Source: Oceanibaculum indicum P24 (GTDB lineage Bacteria > Pseudomonadota > Alphaproteobacteria > Oceanibaculales > Oceanibaculaceae). From it: a DNA stretch of 64,000 nucleotides. The position numbers were made by a program, and so were the translations under genes. Location of the stretch: the NCBI RefSeq assembly GCF_000299935.1, contig NZ_AMRL01000015.1:1-64000 (forward strand), read 5' to 3'. Below are positions 26,738-36,100 of the stretch, one piece after another; position 1 is the first letter of the stretch, and the number at the start of each line of letters is the position of its first letter. The notes beneath the pieces were generated by a model, which did no database searches, was not told the DNA's origin, and was given only the letters and a program-made list of their open reading frames with translations.

Positions 26738-29493
26738 TTCCGCAACAGATCCTTCAGCACCGCGAAGGGGCTGTCGAAGGCCTGCGGGCGCTTCGCGGCA
26801 GCGGACTGCCTGGGTGCGGGCTTCGGTTGACGACGCCGGTCCGGCCTGTCCTGCCGTTCATTTTTCTCCTCTGGAACGCTCTTCTTCTCTGCGCGGCCCC
26901 TGCCCTTCCGGGCGCGCTTTTCCTCCGGCTGGCCCTGTTCGGGGCTCGTCGCCTGCTGATTGACCGCTTGTTCCGCCGCCTTCGCGCGCGGCTTGCGCTT
27001 CGGCCTATTCTTGGCTCCGCCCTTGGGACGATGTTGCGCCTTGCGGAAGACGACCGTGATCGTACCATCCTCCGCCTTCTGCTCGACCGTGCGATAGCCG
27101 AGTGCCGCCAGCAGCGCCGGCAGTTCCTCCGCCGTGCAGCCGGCCAGCGACATGATCTCAGCCGAGGGTAGAAAGCTGCCCTCCCCCGCGCGTAGCAGAC
27201 GGCGGGCGGTGGCGGCGATGCGTTCGGCCATGTCGAGGCGTAGCAGGCGCGGACCCACGGCGATATAGCCGATGGCCGGCACGAAGCCTTCCGGCGCTTC
27301 CAGCTCCTCCGCCGGAACGGAGACACGGCCGGGGGGCGGCGGATGCGGGATCGGCCGCGCCTGTTCATGCACCGACCAGAGCACGGCGCGCAGCGCCACC
27401 GCCTTCGGCTTCAACAATGCTGGAAAGAACATCGATTCGGTGCCGAAGCGCACGCCGAGCCGGGCCAGCGCCTTGCGGTCCGCCTCCTGCAGCAGCTTTA
27501 GTACCGGCGCCAGCGGTGCTGCAGGCAGGCTGCCCAGCCCCTCGCCCAGCTGGAAGACAATGCCGCGCGCCGTGCCGGACAGGCTGTCCTCCGCCAGCGC
27601 CTTGGCCAGCGGGCCCAGCGCGTCGCCGATGGTCGCGGCCAGCCAGGCGGACAGCCGCGCCTCCACCCGGTCACGCAGTGCGGGCGTCAGCAGATCGTCG
27701 CCCAGCGCCTCGACGCGCGGCTTCAGCATGGAATCGCCACGCCGCAGCCGGCCAACCGCCGCCTCGTCGCCCTCCTCCCGCTTCCAGCCGATGCGCCCGT
27801 CCGGCATCAGGCGGAAGCCGGTATCGGGCGTTTCCTCCAGCTTGCGGACCAGCGCCGGCATCTCGCCAGCCAGCGCCCGGCGCGCAGCGGTGCGCAGCGC
27901 CTTTGCCTCATCGCCCACAGCCTTGTCGTCAACGATGAAGCCCAGCCCTTCCAGACGGCCGATGGCATGGCCTTCCACCAGCACCTCGCCATCGGCGCGC
28001 ACGGCGGCGACCAGATCGTCCTGATCCTTCAGCCGCTTCACCAGCACGGCGCTGCGCCGGTCCACGAAGCGCTGGGTCAGCCGGTCATGCAGCGCGTCGG
28101 ACAGCTTCTCCTCGATACCGCGCGCGCGCTCCTGCCAGTACGCCGGATCGTCGATCCAGTCGCCGCGATGGGCGATATAGTTCCAGGTACGGATATGGGC
28201 GATGCGCTCCACCAGCGTCTCGATATCGCCCAGCGTGGTATCGATCTGTTCCAGCTGCTTCGCCACCCAGTCCTGCGACAGCTTGCCCTTCTCGCCATCG
28301 GTCAGCTGCAGGAAGATGCGGGCCAGCAGCGCCGTGTGATGGTCGGTCAGCAGCTTGCGAAAATCGGGAATCTGACAGATTTCCCACAGCAGCCGCACGG
28401 TCGCCGGATTCTGCGCGCGGGCCAGCACCTCCTCATTGCACGACAGGATTTCCAGCGCCGCCATGTCGTCGGCATCGCGCTGGCGCATCAGGAAGGGCTG
28501 CGGCGGCCGCTCCTCCAGGCTGCGGCGCAGGCTGCCGACGCTGCGATAGTCGAGCCGGCTGGCCCGCCAGGTCAGCGCCTTCAGCGGCTCGAAGGCATGG
28601 GTCTCGATCTGCTCGATCAGCTCTTCCTCGATGCCGGTCACCTCGGCAGTGACGCCGAAGGTGCCGTCGCTCATATGCCGGCCGGCGCGACCGGCAATCT
28701 GCGCCAGCTCCGGCGCGGTCAGGCGGCGCGGGCCACGCCCGTCGAACTTGCCCAGCCGCGCGAAGGCGACATGGTCAAGGTCCATGTTGAGGCCCATGCC
28801 GATGGCATCGGTCGCCACCAGATAATCGACCTCGCCGGCCTGGTACATCTCCACCTGCGCGTTACGCGCGCGCGGGCTGAGCGCGCCCAGCACCACCGCC
28901 GTGCCGCCGCGCTGCCGCCGCACCAGCTCGGCAAGCGAATAGACATCGGCGGCGGAGAAGGCGACCACGGCGGAACGACGCGGCAGCCTTGTGACCTTCT
29001 TGTAGCCGGTATAGCTCAGCGTCGAGAAGCGCGGCCGGGTGACGAAATGCGCCTCGGGGATCAGCCGCTTCAGCAACGGGCGGATGGTCTCTGCCCCCAG
29101 GAACATGGTCTCGTCCAGCCCGCGCGCGTTCAGCAGCCGGTCGGTGAAGACATGGCCGCGCTCGCGGTCGGCGCAGAGCTGGATTTCATCGACGGCGAGG
29201 AAGGAAACCCGCCGGTCCAGCGGCATCGATTCGACGGTGCAGACGAAATAGCGCGCATGCGGCGGGACGATCTTTTCCTCGCCGGTGATCAGCGCCACCT
29301 GGTTCGCCCCCCGGATGCGCGCGATACGGTCGTAATTCTCCCGCGCCAGCAGGCGCAGCGGAAAGCCGATCATGCCGGTGGAATGGCCCAGCATGCGTTC
29401 GATGGCGAGGTAGGTCTTGCCGGTGTTGGTCGGCCCCAGCACGGCGGTAACGCGCGGACCGCCCTGAGCGGGATGGGAGGTATGCAGGGTCAT
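26734..29493 (-). CDS. SUV3-like DExH RNA helicase
   Basis: A 919-residue superfamily 2 helicase of the SUPV3L1 type, a bacterial relative of the mitochondrial RNA degradosome helicase. Walker A is GPTNTGKTYLA (20-30), and VDEIQLCADRERGHVFTDRLL is motif II and beyond. ATDAIGMGLNMDLDHVAFA is motif V, and QIAGRAGR is motif VI. I chose ATG at 29491-29493 because the longer reading adds 25 residues without family support. The last ~90 residues are Lys/Arg/Pro-rich and probably bind RNA. Overlap with the S4-domain gene suggests a joint role in RNA or ribosome quality control. Confidence 0.88.
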   Translation of the reverse strand: MTLHTSHPAQGGPRVTAVLGPTNTGKTYLAIERMLGHSTGMIGFPLRLLARENYDRIARIRGANQVALITGEEKIVPPHARYFVCTVESMPLDRRVSFLAVDEIQLCADRERGHVFTDRLLNARGLDETMFLGAETIRPLLKRLIPEAHFVTRPRFSTLSYTGYKKVTRLPRRSAVVAFSAADVYSLAELVRRQRGGTAVVLGALSPRARNAQVEMYQAGEVDYLVATDAIGMGLNMDLDHVAFARLGKFDGRGPRRLTAPELAQIAGRAGRHMSDGTFGVTAEVTGIEEELIEQIETHAFEPLKALTWRASRLDYRSVGSLRRSLEERPPQPFLMRQRDADDMAALEILSCNEEVLARAQNPATVRLLWEICQIPDFRKLLTDHHTALLARIFLQLTDGEKGKLSQDWVAKQLEQIDTTLGDIETLVERIAHIRTWNYIAHRGDWIDDPAYWQERARGIEEKLSDALHDRLTQRFVDRRSAVLVKRLKDQDDLVAAVRADGEVLVEGHAIGRLEGLGFIVDDKAVGDEAKALRTAARRALAGEMPALVRKLEETPDTGFRLMPDGRIGWKREEGDEAAVGRLRRGDSMLKPRVEALGDDLLTPALRDRVEARLSAWLAATIGDALGPLAKALAEDSLSGTARGIVFQLGEGLGSLPAAPLAPVLKLLQEADRKALARLGVRFGTESMFFPALLKPKAVALRAVLWSVHEQARPIPHPPPPGRVSVPAEELEAPEGFVPAIGYIAVGPRLLRLDMAERIAATARRLLRAGEGSFLPSAEIMSLAGCTAEELPALLAALGYRTVEQKAEDGTITVVFRKAQHRPKGGAKNRPKRKPRAKAAEQAVNQQATSPEQGQPEEKRARKGRGRAEKKSVPEEKNERQDRPDRRRQPKPAPRQSAAAKRPQAFDSPFAVLKDLLRK

Positions 29494-29622
29494 GATCGGG
29501 AGTCTCGGCTGTTCCGGCGCGCACGGCAAGGGCAGTATGGCGAGAAGCCGGGCCGCGACCCTCCACATATGGCCTGCAAGCTGTGTCGTGACAATGCCGC
29601 AAACGGTACCTACATAGTCGCC

Positions 29623-31032
29623 ATGAACCGGATCAAGCCCTTCCTCGCCGCCTTAATTCTGCTGGTCGCCGCGCTAGCGCCCGGCGCGTCCTCCGCACAG
29701 CAGCGCGCGGTACCGCCCGATGCCCAGACGCTGCGCTATTCCTTCGCGCCGCTGGTGAAGGAGGCCGCCCCCGCGGTGGTCAACATCTTCACCCGCAAGG
29801 TGGTACAGCAGCGGATGTCGCCGCTGTTCAACGACCCGTTCTTCCGGCGCTTCTTCGGCGACAGTTTCGGCGCCCCGCGCGAGCGCGTGCAGAATTCGCT
29901 GGGCTCCGGCGTCATCGTGCGGCCGGACGGGCTGATCCTCACCAACCACCATGTCATCGACGGCGCCGACGAGATTCGCGTCGTGCTGTCCGACCGGCGC
30001 GAATTCCCCGCCAAGCTGGTCTATGACGAGGAGCGCACCGACCTCGCCGTCCTGAAGGTCGAAGCCAATGGCGAGGCGCTGCCGCATCTGGAACTCGGCG
30101 ACAGCGACCGGGTGGAGGTCGGCGATCTGGTGCTGGCCATCGGCAATCCGTTCGGCGTCGGCCAGACGGTGACCAGCGGCATCGTCTCGGCGGTGGCACG
30201 CACCCAGGTCGGCATCACCGACTACAGCTTCTTCATCCAGACCGACGCCGCCATCAACCCCGGCAATTCCGGCGGCGCCCTCATCACGCTGGATGGCCGG
30301 CTGGTCGGCGTGAACACCGCCATCTATTCGCGCAACAATGCGGGCTCCGTCGGCATCGGCTTCGCGGTGCCGTCGAACATGGTGCGCACTGTTATCCTGG
30401 CCGCCGAGACCGGCAGCGCCGCCCGGCCCTGGATCGGTGCCGGCGGGCAGAGCGTGACGGCGGACCTGGCCAGCGCGCTGGGCCTGCCGCGCCCCGTCGG
30501 CGTGCTGATCGGCGAGGTGTATCCCGGCGGACCGGCGGACCGCGCGGGGCTGCGCCAGGGCGATGTTGTCACCCATGTGAACGGCATCGAACTGCAGGAC
30601 GCGCAGGCGCTGCGTTACCGCATCGCCACGCAGCCGATGGGCGGCACCGCGGAACTGACCGTGCTGCGCAAGGGGCGCGAGACGAAACTCACCTTCGATC
30701 TGCAGCCGCCGCCGGAGACACCGCCGCGCGACGAGACCGTGCTGGAGGGCACGCACCCCTTCGCCGGCGCACGGGTCGCCAATTTGAACCCCGCCTATGC
30801 GGAAGAACTCGGGCTGGACGGCTTCGCCACCGGCGTCATCGTCTCCGGCGTGGCGCGCGGCTCCCCCGCTGAGCGGCTGTCGCTGCGCGCCGGCGACATC
30901 GTGCTGCAGGTGAACGGCCGCAAGATCGGGCTGGTGCGGGAGCTGCAACAGGCGCTGTCCGGCCGCGCCCAGCAATGGCAGCTTTCCATCCGCCGCGGCG
31001 ACCGCGTGCTGGAAACCACCGTACAGGGGTAG
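29623..31032 (+). CDS. Do/DegQ-family periplasmic serine protease
   Basis: A 469-residue trypsin-like protease. Residues 1-26 are a signal peptide (cleavage near ASSAQQ). The triad is His110 in TNHHV, Asp140 in RTDLAVLK and Ser216 in NPGNSGGAL. Two PDZ domains follow (about 260-345 and 365-460), giving the DegP/DegQ layout. It degrades or refolds damaged periplasmic proteins. I took ATG at 29623 because a signal peptide begins there; the much longer open frame upstream is antisense to the helicase gene. DegP or DegQ cannot be told apart from sequence alone. Confidence 0.92.
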   Translation: MNRIKPFLAALILLVAALAPGASSAQQRAVPPDAQTLRYSFAPLVKEAAPAVVNIFTRKVVQQRMSPLFNDPFFRRFFGDSFGAPRERVQNSLGSGVIVRPDGLILTNHHVIDGADEIRVVLSDRREFPAKLVYDEERTDLAVLKVEANGEALPHLELGDSDRVEVGDLVLAIGNPFGVGQTVTSGIVSAVARTQVGITDYSFFIQTDAAINPGNSGGALITLDGRLVGVNTAIYSRNNAGSVGIGFAVPSNMVRTVILAAETGSAARPWIGAGGQSVTADLASALGLPRPVGVLIGEVYPGGPADRAGLRQGDVVTHVNGIELQDAQALRYRIATQPMGGTAELTVLRKGRETKLTFDLQPPPETPPRDETVLEGTHPFAGARVANLNPAYAEELGLDGFATGVIVSGVARGSPAERLSLRAGDIVLQVNGRKIGLVRELQQALSGRAQQWQLSIRRGDRVLETTVQG

Positions 31033-31070
31033 TTGTCAGGAAATCTCCCCTCCCCCGCCATCCACTCCAT

Positions 31071-31184
31071 CCGTCACCCCCGCACTTGTTGCGGGGGTCC
31101 AGGCTTCCGCTCGCTAGATCGTCGGTCGAGTAAGCTGAATTCTGGATTCCCCGGACGCCCATGGGGGACAAGCCCGGGAATGAC
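31071..31184 (-). repeat. Intergenic repeat, copy D (inverted, 13-bp insertion)
   Basis: The 101-bp element in the opposite orientation. It begins CCGTCACCCCC and ends CCCGGGAATGAC. In the CCCGGG hairpin it has about 13 extra bases (ending CCCATGGG), which breaks that stem into a larger one. It fills most of the gap between the Do protease and rarA. Confidence 0.82.
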
Positions 31185-31237
31185 AAAGGAGGGAACGCCC
31201 ATTCCCCCACGCACCGGGCCGCATTAGAGTAGCCGCC

Positions 31238-32536
31238 ATGTCGCTGTTCGAATCCCAGGCTCCGCGTCCGCTGGCCGACCGTCTGCGCCCCGCCCATATC
31301 GGCGAGGTGGTCGGGCAGGACCATCTGCTCAGCCCCGATGCGCCGATCGGGCGGATGCTGGCGGCCGGGCGGCTGGCCTCGATGATCCTGTGGGGCCCGC
31401 CGGGCTGCGGCAAGACCACAATCGCCCGGCTTCTGGCCGACCGTACCAGCCTCTATTTCGAGCCGCTGTCCGCCGTGTTCTCCGGCGTCGCCGATCTGCG
31501 CAAGGTGTTCGAGTCTGCGAAACACCGCCGGCAGGGCGGCGGCCAGGGCACGCTGCTGTTCGTGGACGAAATCCACCGCTTCAACCGGGCGCAGCAGGAC
31601 GGCTTCCTGCCCTATGTCGAGGATGGCACGGTGACGCTGGTGGGGGCGACCACCGAGAACCCCTCCTTCGAGCTGAACGCCGCGCTGCTGTCGCGCTGCC
31701 AGGTGATGGTGCTGCGCCGGCTGGACGATGCCGCGCTGGAGCTGCTGCTGTCCCGCGCAGAGGCGCTGGAAGGCCGCCCGCTGCCGGTGACGCCGGAGGC
31801 GCGCGAGGCGCTGCGCGCCATGGCCGATGGCGATGGCCGGTTCCTGCTGAACCTGGCGGAGGAGGTGTTCACCCTGCACGCGCCGGAGCCGCTGGATGCC
31901 GCAAGGCTGGCCGCCACGGTGCAGCGCCGCGCGCCGGTCTATGACAAGGACCGGGAGGGGCACTACAACCTTATCAGCGCCTTGCACAAATCCTTGCGCG
32001 GCAGCGATGTGGACGCGGCCCTCTACTGGTTCGCGCGCATGCTGGATGGCGGCGAGGACCCGCTCTATATCGCCCGCCGGCTGATCCGCTTCGCCGTGGA
32101 GGATATCGGCCTCGCCGACCCGCAGGCCGTGGTGCAGGCGATGGCTGGCACGGAGACCTATGAACGCCTCGGCAGCCCGGAGGGCGAGCTGGCGCTGGCG
32201 CAGGTGGTGATCTACCTGGGCACCGCGCCGAAATCCAACGCCGGCTACAAGGCCTATGGCGCGGCGCGGCGCTCGGCCAAGGAGACCGGCTCGCTGATGC
32301 CGCCGATGCATATCCTGAACGCGCCGACGCGGATGATGAAGGATATCGGCTATGGCAAGGGCTACCAGTATGACCATGATGCCGAGGAAGGCTTTTCCGG
32401 CCAGAATTATTTCCCCGACGGCATGCCGCGGCAGCGCTTCTACAACCCGCCGGAGCGCGGCTTCGAGCGCGAACTGGTGAAGCGCCTGGATTATTGGGCG
32501 AAGCTGCGCGCGAAGCGGCAAAGTGGCGATGCGTGA
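31238..32536 (+). CDS. rarA: Replication-associated recombination protein A
   Basis: A 432-residue AAA+ ATPase of the RarA/MgsA/WRNIP1 family, acting at stalled replication forks. Walker A is WGPPGCGKTT (52-61), Walker B/DEIH at 108-113 (FVDEIHRFNRAQQD), and sensor residues lie in GATTENPSFELN. The C-terminal tetramerisation part contains KDREGHYNLISALHKSLRGSD and ends with the family's YGKGYQYDHD and NYFPDGM segments. ATG at 31238 gives MSLFESQ, a normal opening. Just past its stop lies a 14-bp tandem duplication. Confidence 0.95.
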   Translation: MSLFESQAPRPLADRLRPAHIGEVVGQDHLLSPDAPIGRMLAAGRLASMILWGPPGCGKTTIARLLADRTSLYFEPLSAVFSGVADLRKVFESAKHRRQGGGQGTLLFVDEIHRFNRAQQDGFLPYVEDGTVTLVGATTENPSFELNAALLSRCQVMVLRRLDDAALELLLSRAEALEGRPLPVTPEAREALRAMADGDGRFLLNLAEEVFTLHAPEPLDAARLAATVQRRAPVYDKDREGHYNLISALHKSLRGSDVDAALYWFARMLDGGEDPLYIARRLIRFAVEDIGLADPQAVVQAMAGTETYERLGSPEGELALAQVVIYLGTAPKSNAGYKAYGAARRSAKETGSLMPPMHILNAPTRMMKDIGYGKGYQYDHDAEEGFSGQNYFPDGMPRQRFYNPPERGFERELVKRLDYWAKLRAKRQSGDA

Positions 32537-32552
32537 GCGGCGATGCGTGAGC
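32525..32552 (+). repeat. Exact 14-bp tandem duplication at the rarA / next gene junction
   Basis: The unit GGCGATGCGTGAGC is repeated twice without a mismatch. The first copy holds the rarA stop and the second holds the ATG of the next gene. With one copy only, the two genes would overlap as ATGCGTGA, so the duplication has replaced an 8-base overlap with a 6-base gap. Confidence 0.9.
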
Positions 32553-33412
32553 GGTTCGACTGCTATATCGGCATCGACTGGTCAGGGGCGAAGGGCCGCT
32601 ACAGCGGCATCGCCCTCGCCGAATGCCGCGCCGACGGACCGGGCCCGCGCCTGATCGCGCCGGAGGACAGCCGCTGGACACGCAGCACGGTCGCAGATTA
32701 TCTGGGCCGACGCATCGCGGCGGGCGAGCGGCTGCTGGCCGGTTTCGACTTCGCCTTCGGCTTCCCCTGGATCGAAGGCGAGGGCTATCTGGCCGGGCGG
32801 ACAAAGCACATCACCGACGCCTTCGCCCTGTGGGAACTGATCGAGCAGGCCAGCGCCGAGGCACCGGATTTCCATGCCGGCCCGCTGGTGACGCACCCGG
32901 CCTTCGCCCCCTCCTACTGGGTCAGTGGCACGCAGAAACCCGGCTGGCGCAACGACAAGCGTGTGACCGAAACCGCCTGCGGCGAGGCAACCTCCACCTA
33001 CCCTGAGACCGTGTTCAAGTTGATCGGGGCGAAGCAGGTCGGCAAGGCAGCGCTGGCCGGCATCCGCACGCTGCGGGCCATCCGGCGGGCGGCACCGGCA
33101 CAGGTCGCGGTCTGGCCGTTCGAGGATGCGGACAAGCCCACTGTGCTGGCAGAAATCTACCCCACCCTGTTCCGACGGCAGGCGCTGGGCAGCACGACCA
33201 AGATCAAGGACCGCGCCACGCTGGATACGGCCCTCACCGCACTGGAAAGCGCCCCAGCAGCAGGGGCGCCAGAACGGCTCACCGATCATGAGGGCGATGC
33301 GCTGATCTCGGCGGCAGGGCTGCGCTGGCTGGACCGTGCCGGGAAGCTGTTCACGCTGCCGGAAGAGGCAGAACCACAGGCCCGCCGCGAAGGCTGGATC
33401 GTAGGCGTTTAG
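32543..33412 (+). CDS. DUF429-like protein, RNase H-like fold (hypothetical)
   Basis: A 289-residue protein of unknown function. It opens with YIGIDWSGAKG (8-17) and has a FDFAFGFPW segment near 67-75, the pattern seen in DUF429-type predicted nucleases with an RNase H-like fold; the acidic residues at D11, D68 could be metal ligands. No signal peptide or membrane segment is visible. It is 6 bases after rarA and so may be co-transcribed, which would place it with DNA replication or repair, but that is inference. I do not recognise a named homologue. Confidence 0.6.
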   Translation: MRERFDCYIGIDWSGAKGRYSGIALAECRADGPGPRLIAPEDSRWTRSTVADYLGRRIAAGERLLAGFDFAFGFPWIEGEGYLAGRTKHITDAFALWELIEQASAEAPDFHAGPLVTHPAFAPSYWVSGTQKPGWRNDKRVTETACGEATSTYPETVFKLIGAKQVGKAALAGIRTLRAIRRAAPAQVAVWPFEDADKPTVLAEIYPTLFRRQALGSTTKIKDRATLDTALTALESAPAAGAPERLTDHEGDALISAAGLRWLDRAGKLFTLPEEAEPQARREGWIVGV

Positions 33413-33436
33413 TCAGGGGCGTTTAATCGGGGGCGT

Positions 33437-34216
33437 CTAACGCCCAAGAAGCCGGTCGAGCCAGGATTTCGGCGCCGTTCCCATCGCCCGGTCGTTCGCT
33501 TCCAGCCAGGCCGACAGGTCGCGCTTCAGATAATCCTGCAGGGCAAGAATCTGCGGCCGGTACAGCCGTGCCAGATAGGCATGCAGCGAAGGGCGGATCG
33601 GCACGCCCGTCCCCTCATTATAGCGGGCGTTCAGCTTCTCTTCCGGCAGGTCGCGGAAGAAGCCGGGATCGACGCCCAGATGGTCGGCGCAGCCCATCAG
33701 CACGGCGCGGGGATCTGCCACCACCTCGTCATAGAGGAACCAGCGCAGCCGCTCCCCCTCGAACTGACGCAACCAGGCCTGCATGCAGGATTTGTAGTCG
33801 CCCCTACAGCGCGAGCCGGCGGAATTGAAATGGTCGATGAACCACTGGTCGGAGGCTTCCTCGACTGTCATTTCGGCGCGCGGCACGGCCATCAGCGCGC
33901 CGGACCAGGCGCGCTCCACCGGGTTGCGCATCAGGTAGAGCAGCCGGATATCGGGAAATTCGCGCCGCACCTCGGCGATCAGCTCATGCGAGAGGATGGC
34001 ATAGGCCGGGGTGATCTCCCCCGCCTTGGTGCCTGCCGGCGCCGGGGCAAACTGCGCGCGGTACCAGTCGAGTCCGAGCGCCCGGTCGCGGTCCCAGAAA
34101 TGCAGCTCCTTCACCGGCGGCAGATAGAGGCCGGGATGCTCGCGCAGCATAAAATAGAGCCAGGTGGAACCGCTCTTCTGCGCACCCAGCCCGAGGAAGG
34201 AGAGGCTGCCGCTCAT
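33437..34216 (-). CDS. Sulfotransferase family protein
   Basis: A 259-residue cytosolic-type sulfotransferase. The 5'-phosphosulfate loop GAQKSGSTWLYFMLREHPG is at residues 12-30, and the 3'-phosphate motif RNPVERAWSGALM near residue 97. The KELHFWD segment near 37 is typical of N-sulfotransferase-like and heparan-type bacterial enzymes. It uses PAPS to sulfate a sugar or protein acceptor. It overlaps the upstream sulfotransferase gene by 4 bases, so the two are one operon. Both are divergent from the ABC permease gene. Confidence 0.82.
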   Translation of the reverse strand: MSGSLSFLGLGAQKSGSTWLYFMLREHPGLYLPPVKELHFWDRDRALGLDWYRAQFAPAPAGTKAGEITPAYAILSHELIAEVRREFPDIRLLYLMRNPVERAWSGALMAVPRAEMTVEEASDQWFIDHFNSAGSRCRGDYKSCMQAWLRQFEGERLRWFLYDEVVADPRAVLMGCADHLGVDPGFFRDLPEEKLNARYNEGTGVPIRPSLHAYLARLYRPQILALQDYLKRDLSAWLEANDRAMGTAPKSWLDRLLGR

Positions 34217-35028
34217 GCTGCCCGCCTGGCCTCGAACAAACGCGTCGCATGCTCGTAGAGCGCGATATCCAGCCGGTTGATCTCCTCCAGCCGGTGGATC
34301 GTCGCCGCAGAGAGGTCGGCGCGCGACAGGGCATTCGGCTTGCCGGTATCGGGATTGAAGGCGGACACGTTGCGGCGCGGCGCAGGGCCGTCATACGGCA
34401 CGCCCAGCCACCGCCCCAGCCAGCGCACCGATTCATCAAAGCGCTCGGCCAGCCCGACCATCGCGCAGCGGTCCAGCGTCTGCTTCGCCTGTACCAGCAG
34501 CGCCTGCGGATCGGCATCGCGCGCGGCCTCGGCGGTCAGTTCCTGCAGCCCCCGGAAGGGCGGCCCCTGGATCTTCAGCGCCGCCAGGTCGAGCGGCAAC
34601 CCCAGCGAGCGCGTCTGGTAATCCGCCAGCATATGCGCGATCTCCGGCTCCGCCAGGCAGGCCGTCACATCGCCGCGCCGCGCCACCACCGCCTTGTGCA
34701 GCGCCGTGCCGGGATTGCGGAAATGCGCATTGATCTGCGAGATGGTCCGGTCCACAGGGTCGCGCAACAGGGTGAAGATCGTCAGCGACTCCGCCTGGGC
34801 GCGCGGCAGCAGCGACAGCAGGCCAAGACCGAAATGCCCGCGGAAATAATCGTAGCTCTTGATCCGTGGCGCCGGCAGCGACAGCAACTCCGGCACCAGC
34901 CCCGCCGGGCAGGTTCGCTCCATCGCAAAGGCGCGCTGCGCCACCGTGGCAAAGGAGGTGCCCGCCGTCTTGTTGATGTGCAGGAAATAGACCGGCGGCT
35001 GCGGGGCGAGAGCGGCGGCAAGAGGCAT
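34213..35028 (-). CDS. Sulfotransferase family 2-like protein
   Basis: A 271-residue protein beginning with PVYFLHINKTAGTSFATVAQ, which is the PAPS-binding opening of the sulfotransferase-2 (heparan-sulfate 2-O-type) group. TLLRDPVDRTISQINAHFRN near residue 90 is the 3'-phosphate site. The acceptor is unknown. It is upstream of and coupled to the 33437 sulfotransferase gene; its start is 191 bases from the divergent ABC permease start. Family assignment is good; substrate is not deducible. Confidence 0.78.
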   Translation of the reverse strand: MPLAAALAPQPPVYFLHINKTAGTSFATVAQRAFAMERTCPAGLVPELLSLPAPRIKSYDYFRGHFGLGLLSLLPRAQAESLTIFTLLRDPVDRTISQINAHFRNPGTALHKAVVARRGDVTACLAEPEIAHMLADYQTRSLGLPLDLAALKIQGPPFRGLQELTAEAARDADPQALLVQAKQTLDRCAMVGLAERFDESVRWLGRWLGVPYDGPAPRRNVSAFNPDTGKPNALSRADLSAATIHRLEEINRLDIALYEHATRLFEARRAA

Positions 35029-35219
35029 GGCGGGCGGCGGTCCCGGCTGTTGGGATAGGGTTACGATACTGCGTCCGGGTTTAACGCGGTCCGGGCATCA
35101 GGGGAAGGGGAAGGTCGCTGTGCTGCCGTCCCTCCCGGCTTGCCATACGGCAGCGCACGGCCTATGCATGGCCGCTGACGCGCGCGAAACCGCCTGCAAA
35201 CGCTTAAGGAACAGCACCG

Positions 35220-36092
35220 GTGAGTGTCCCTGCCAGATCCGATGAACCGGCGATCCTGCGGTCGCGCCTGTTGCAGGCACCGGCTGGCGTGTTCGGCAGC
35301 CTGTTCGGCCACCGCCAGCTGATCGGCCAGATGGCGATGCAGGAGGTGCGGTCGCGCTATCGCGGCTCGGTGCTGGGGCTGTTCTGGTCCTTCGGCAATC
35401 CGCTGCTGCAGCTGGCCATCTATACGCTGGTGTTCGGCTATATCTTCGAGGCGCGCTGGGGCATCGCGGCGGACAGCGAGGCCGGCGGCGGCAAGCTGGG
35501 CTTTGCCGTCATGCTGTTCAGCGGGCTGGTGCTGCATGGCTTCATCGTCGAATGCCTGACGCGCGGCCCGACGCTGCTGCACCAGCACGCCAATCTGGTG
35601 AAGCGCGTGGTGTTCCCGCTGGAGGTGTTGCCCTGGGTGCTGGTGGCCTCCGCCCTGTTCCATCTGGCGGTCGGCCTCGGCGTGCTGGTGCTGGCCGTAC
35701 TGGCGGTGTTCGGCGGCCTGCCCTGGACGGCAATTCTGGCGCCGCTGACGCTGGTATCGCTGGTGCTGATGGGCGTCGGCGTGGCCTGGTTCCTGGCATC
35801 GGTGGGGCTGTATTTCCGCGACATCGTGCAGGCGACCGGCCCGCTGTCGATGATCCTGCTGTTCATCGGCCCGATCCTGTTCCCGGTGGAACGGCTGCCG
35901 GGCATCTTCCAGAAGCTGATCCTGCTGAACCCGCTGACCATCCCGGTGGAGCAGCTGCGCGCCGTGCTGGTGCTGGGCCGCCTGCCCGACTGGACCTTGC
36001 TGGGCTGGCACCTGCTGGCCGGCCTCATTGTCGCCTGGATCGGCTATTACTGGTTCGCCCGCACCCGCAAGAGCTTCGCCGACATTCTCTGA
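35220..36092 (+). CDS. ABC-2 type polysaccharide export permease (Wzm/KpsM-like)
   Basis: A 290-residue inner-membrane permease with about six membrane helices. The N-terminal GHRQLIGQMAMQEVRSRYRGSVLGLFWSF region before helix 1 is the signature of Wzm/KpsM export permeases. The start is GTG at 35220 with AAGGA eleven bases upstream. Such permeases need an ATPase (Wzt/KpsT) to form the exporter; none is encoded in this window. It is followed by a sulfotransferase-like gene and a GT4 in the same direction, so the exported material is probably a glycan. Confidence 0.85.
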   Translation: MSVPARSDEPAILRSRLLQAPAGVFGSLFGHRQLIGQMAMQEVRSRYRGSVLGLFWSFGNPLLQLAIYTLVFGYIFEARWGIAADSEAGGGKLGFAVMLFSGLVLHGFIVECLTRGPTLLHQHANLVKRVVFPLEVLPWVLVASALFHLAVGLGVLVLAVLAVFGGLPWTAILAPLTLVSLVLMGVGVAWFLASVGLYFRDIVQATGPLSMILLFIGPILFPVERLPGIFQKLILLNPLTIPVEQLRAVLVLGRLPDWTLLGWHLLAGLIVAWIGYYWFARTRKSFADIL

Positions 36093-36100
36093 TTCTGCCC

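Noticed and set aside
27967-29622. Upstream extension of the Do protease frame
   Set aside because: It is antisense to the SUV3-like helicase; the signal peptide at 29623 marks the true start.
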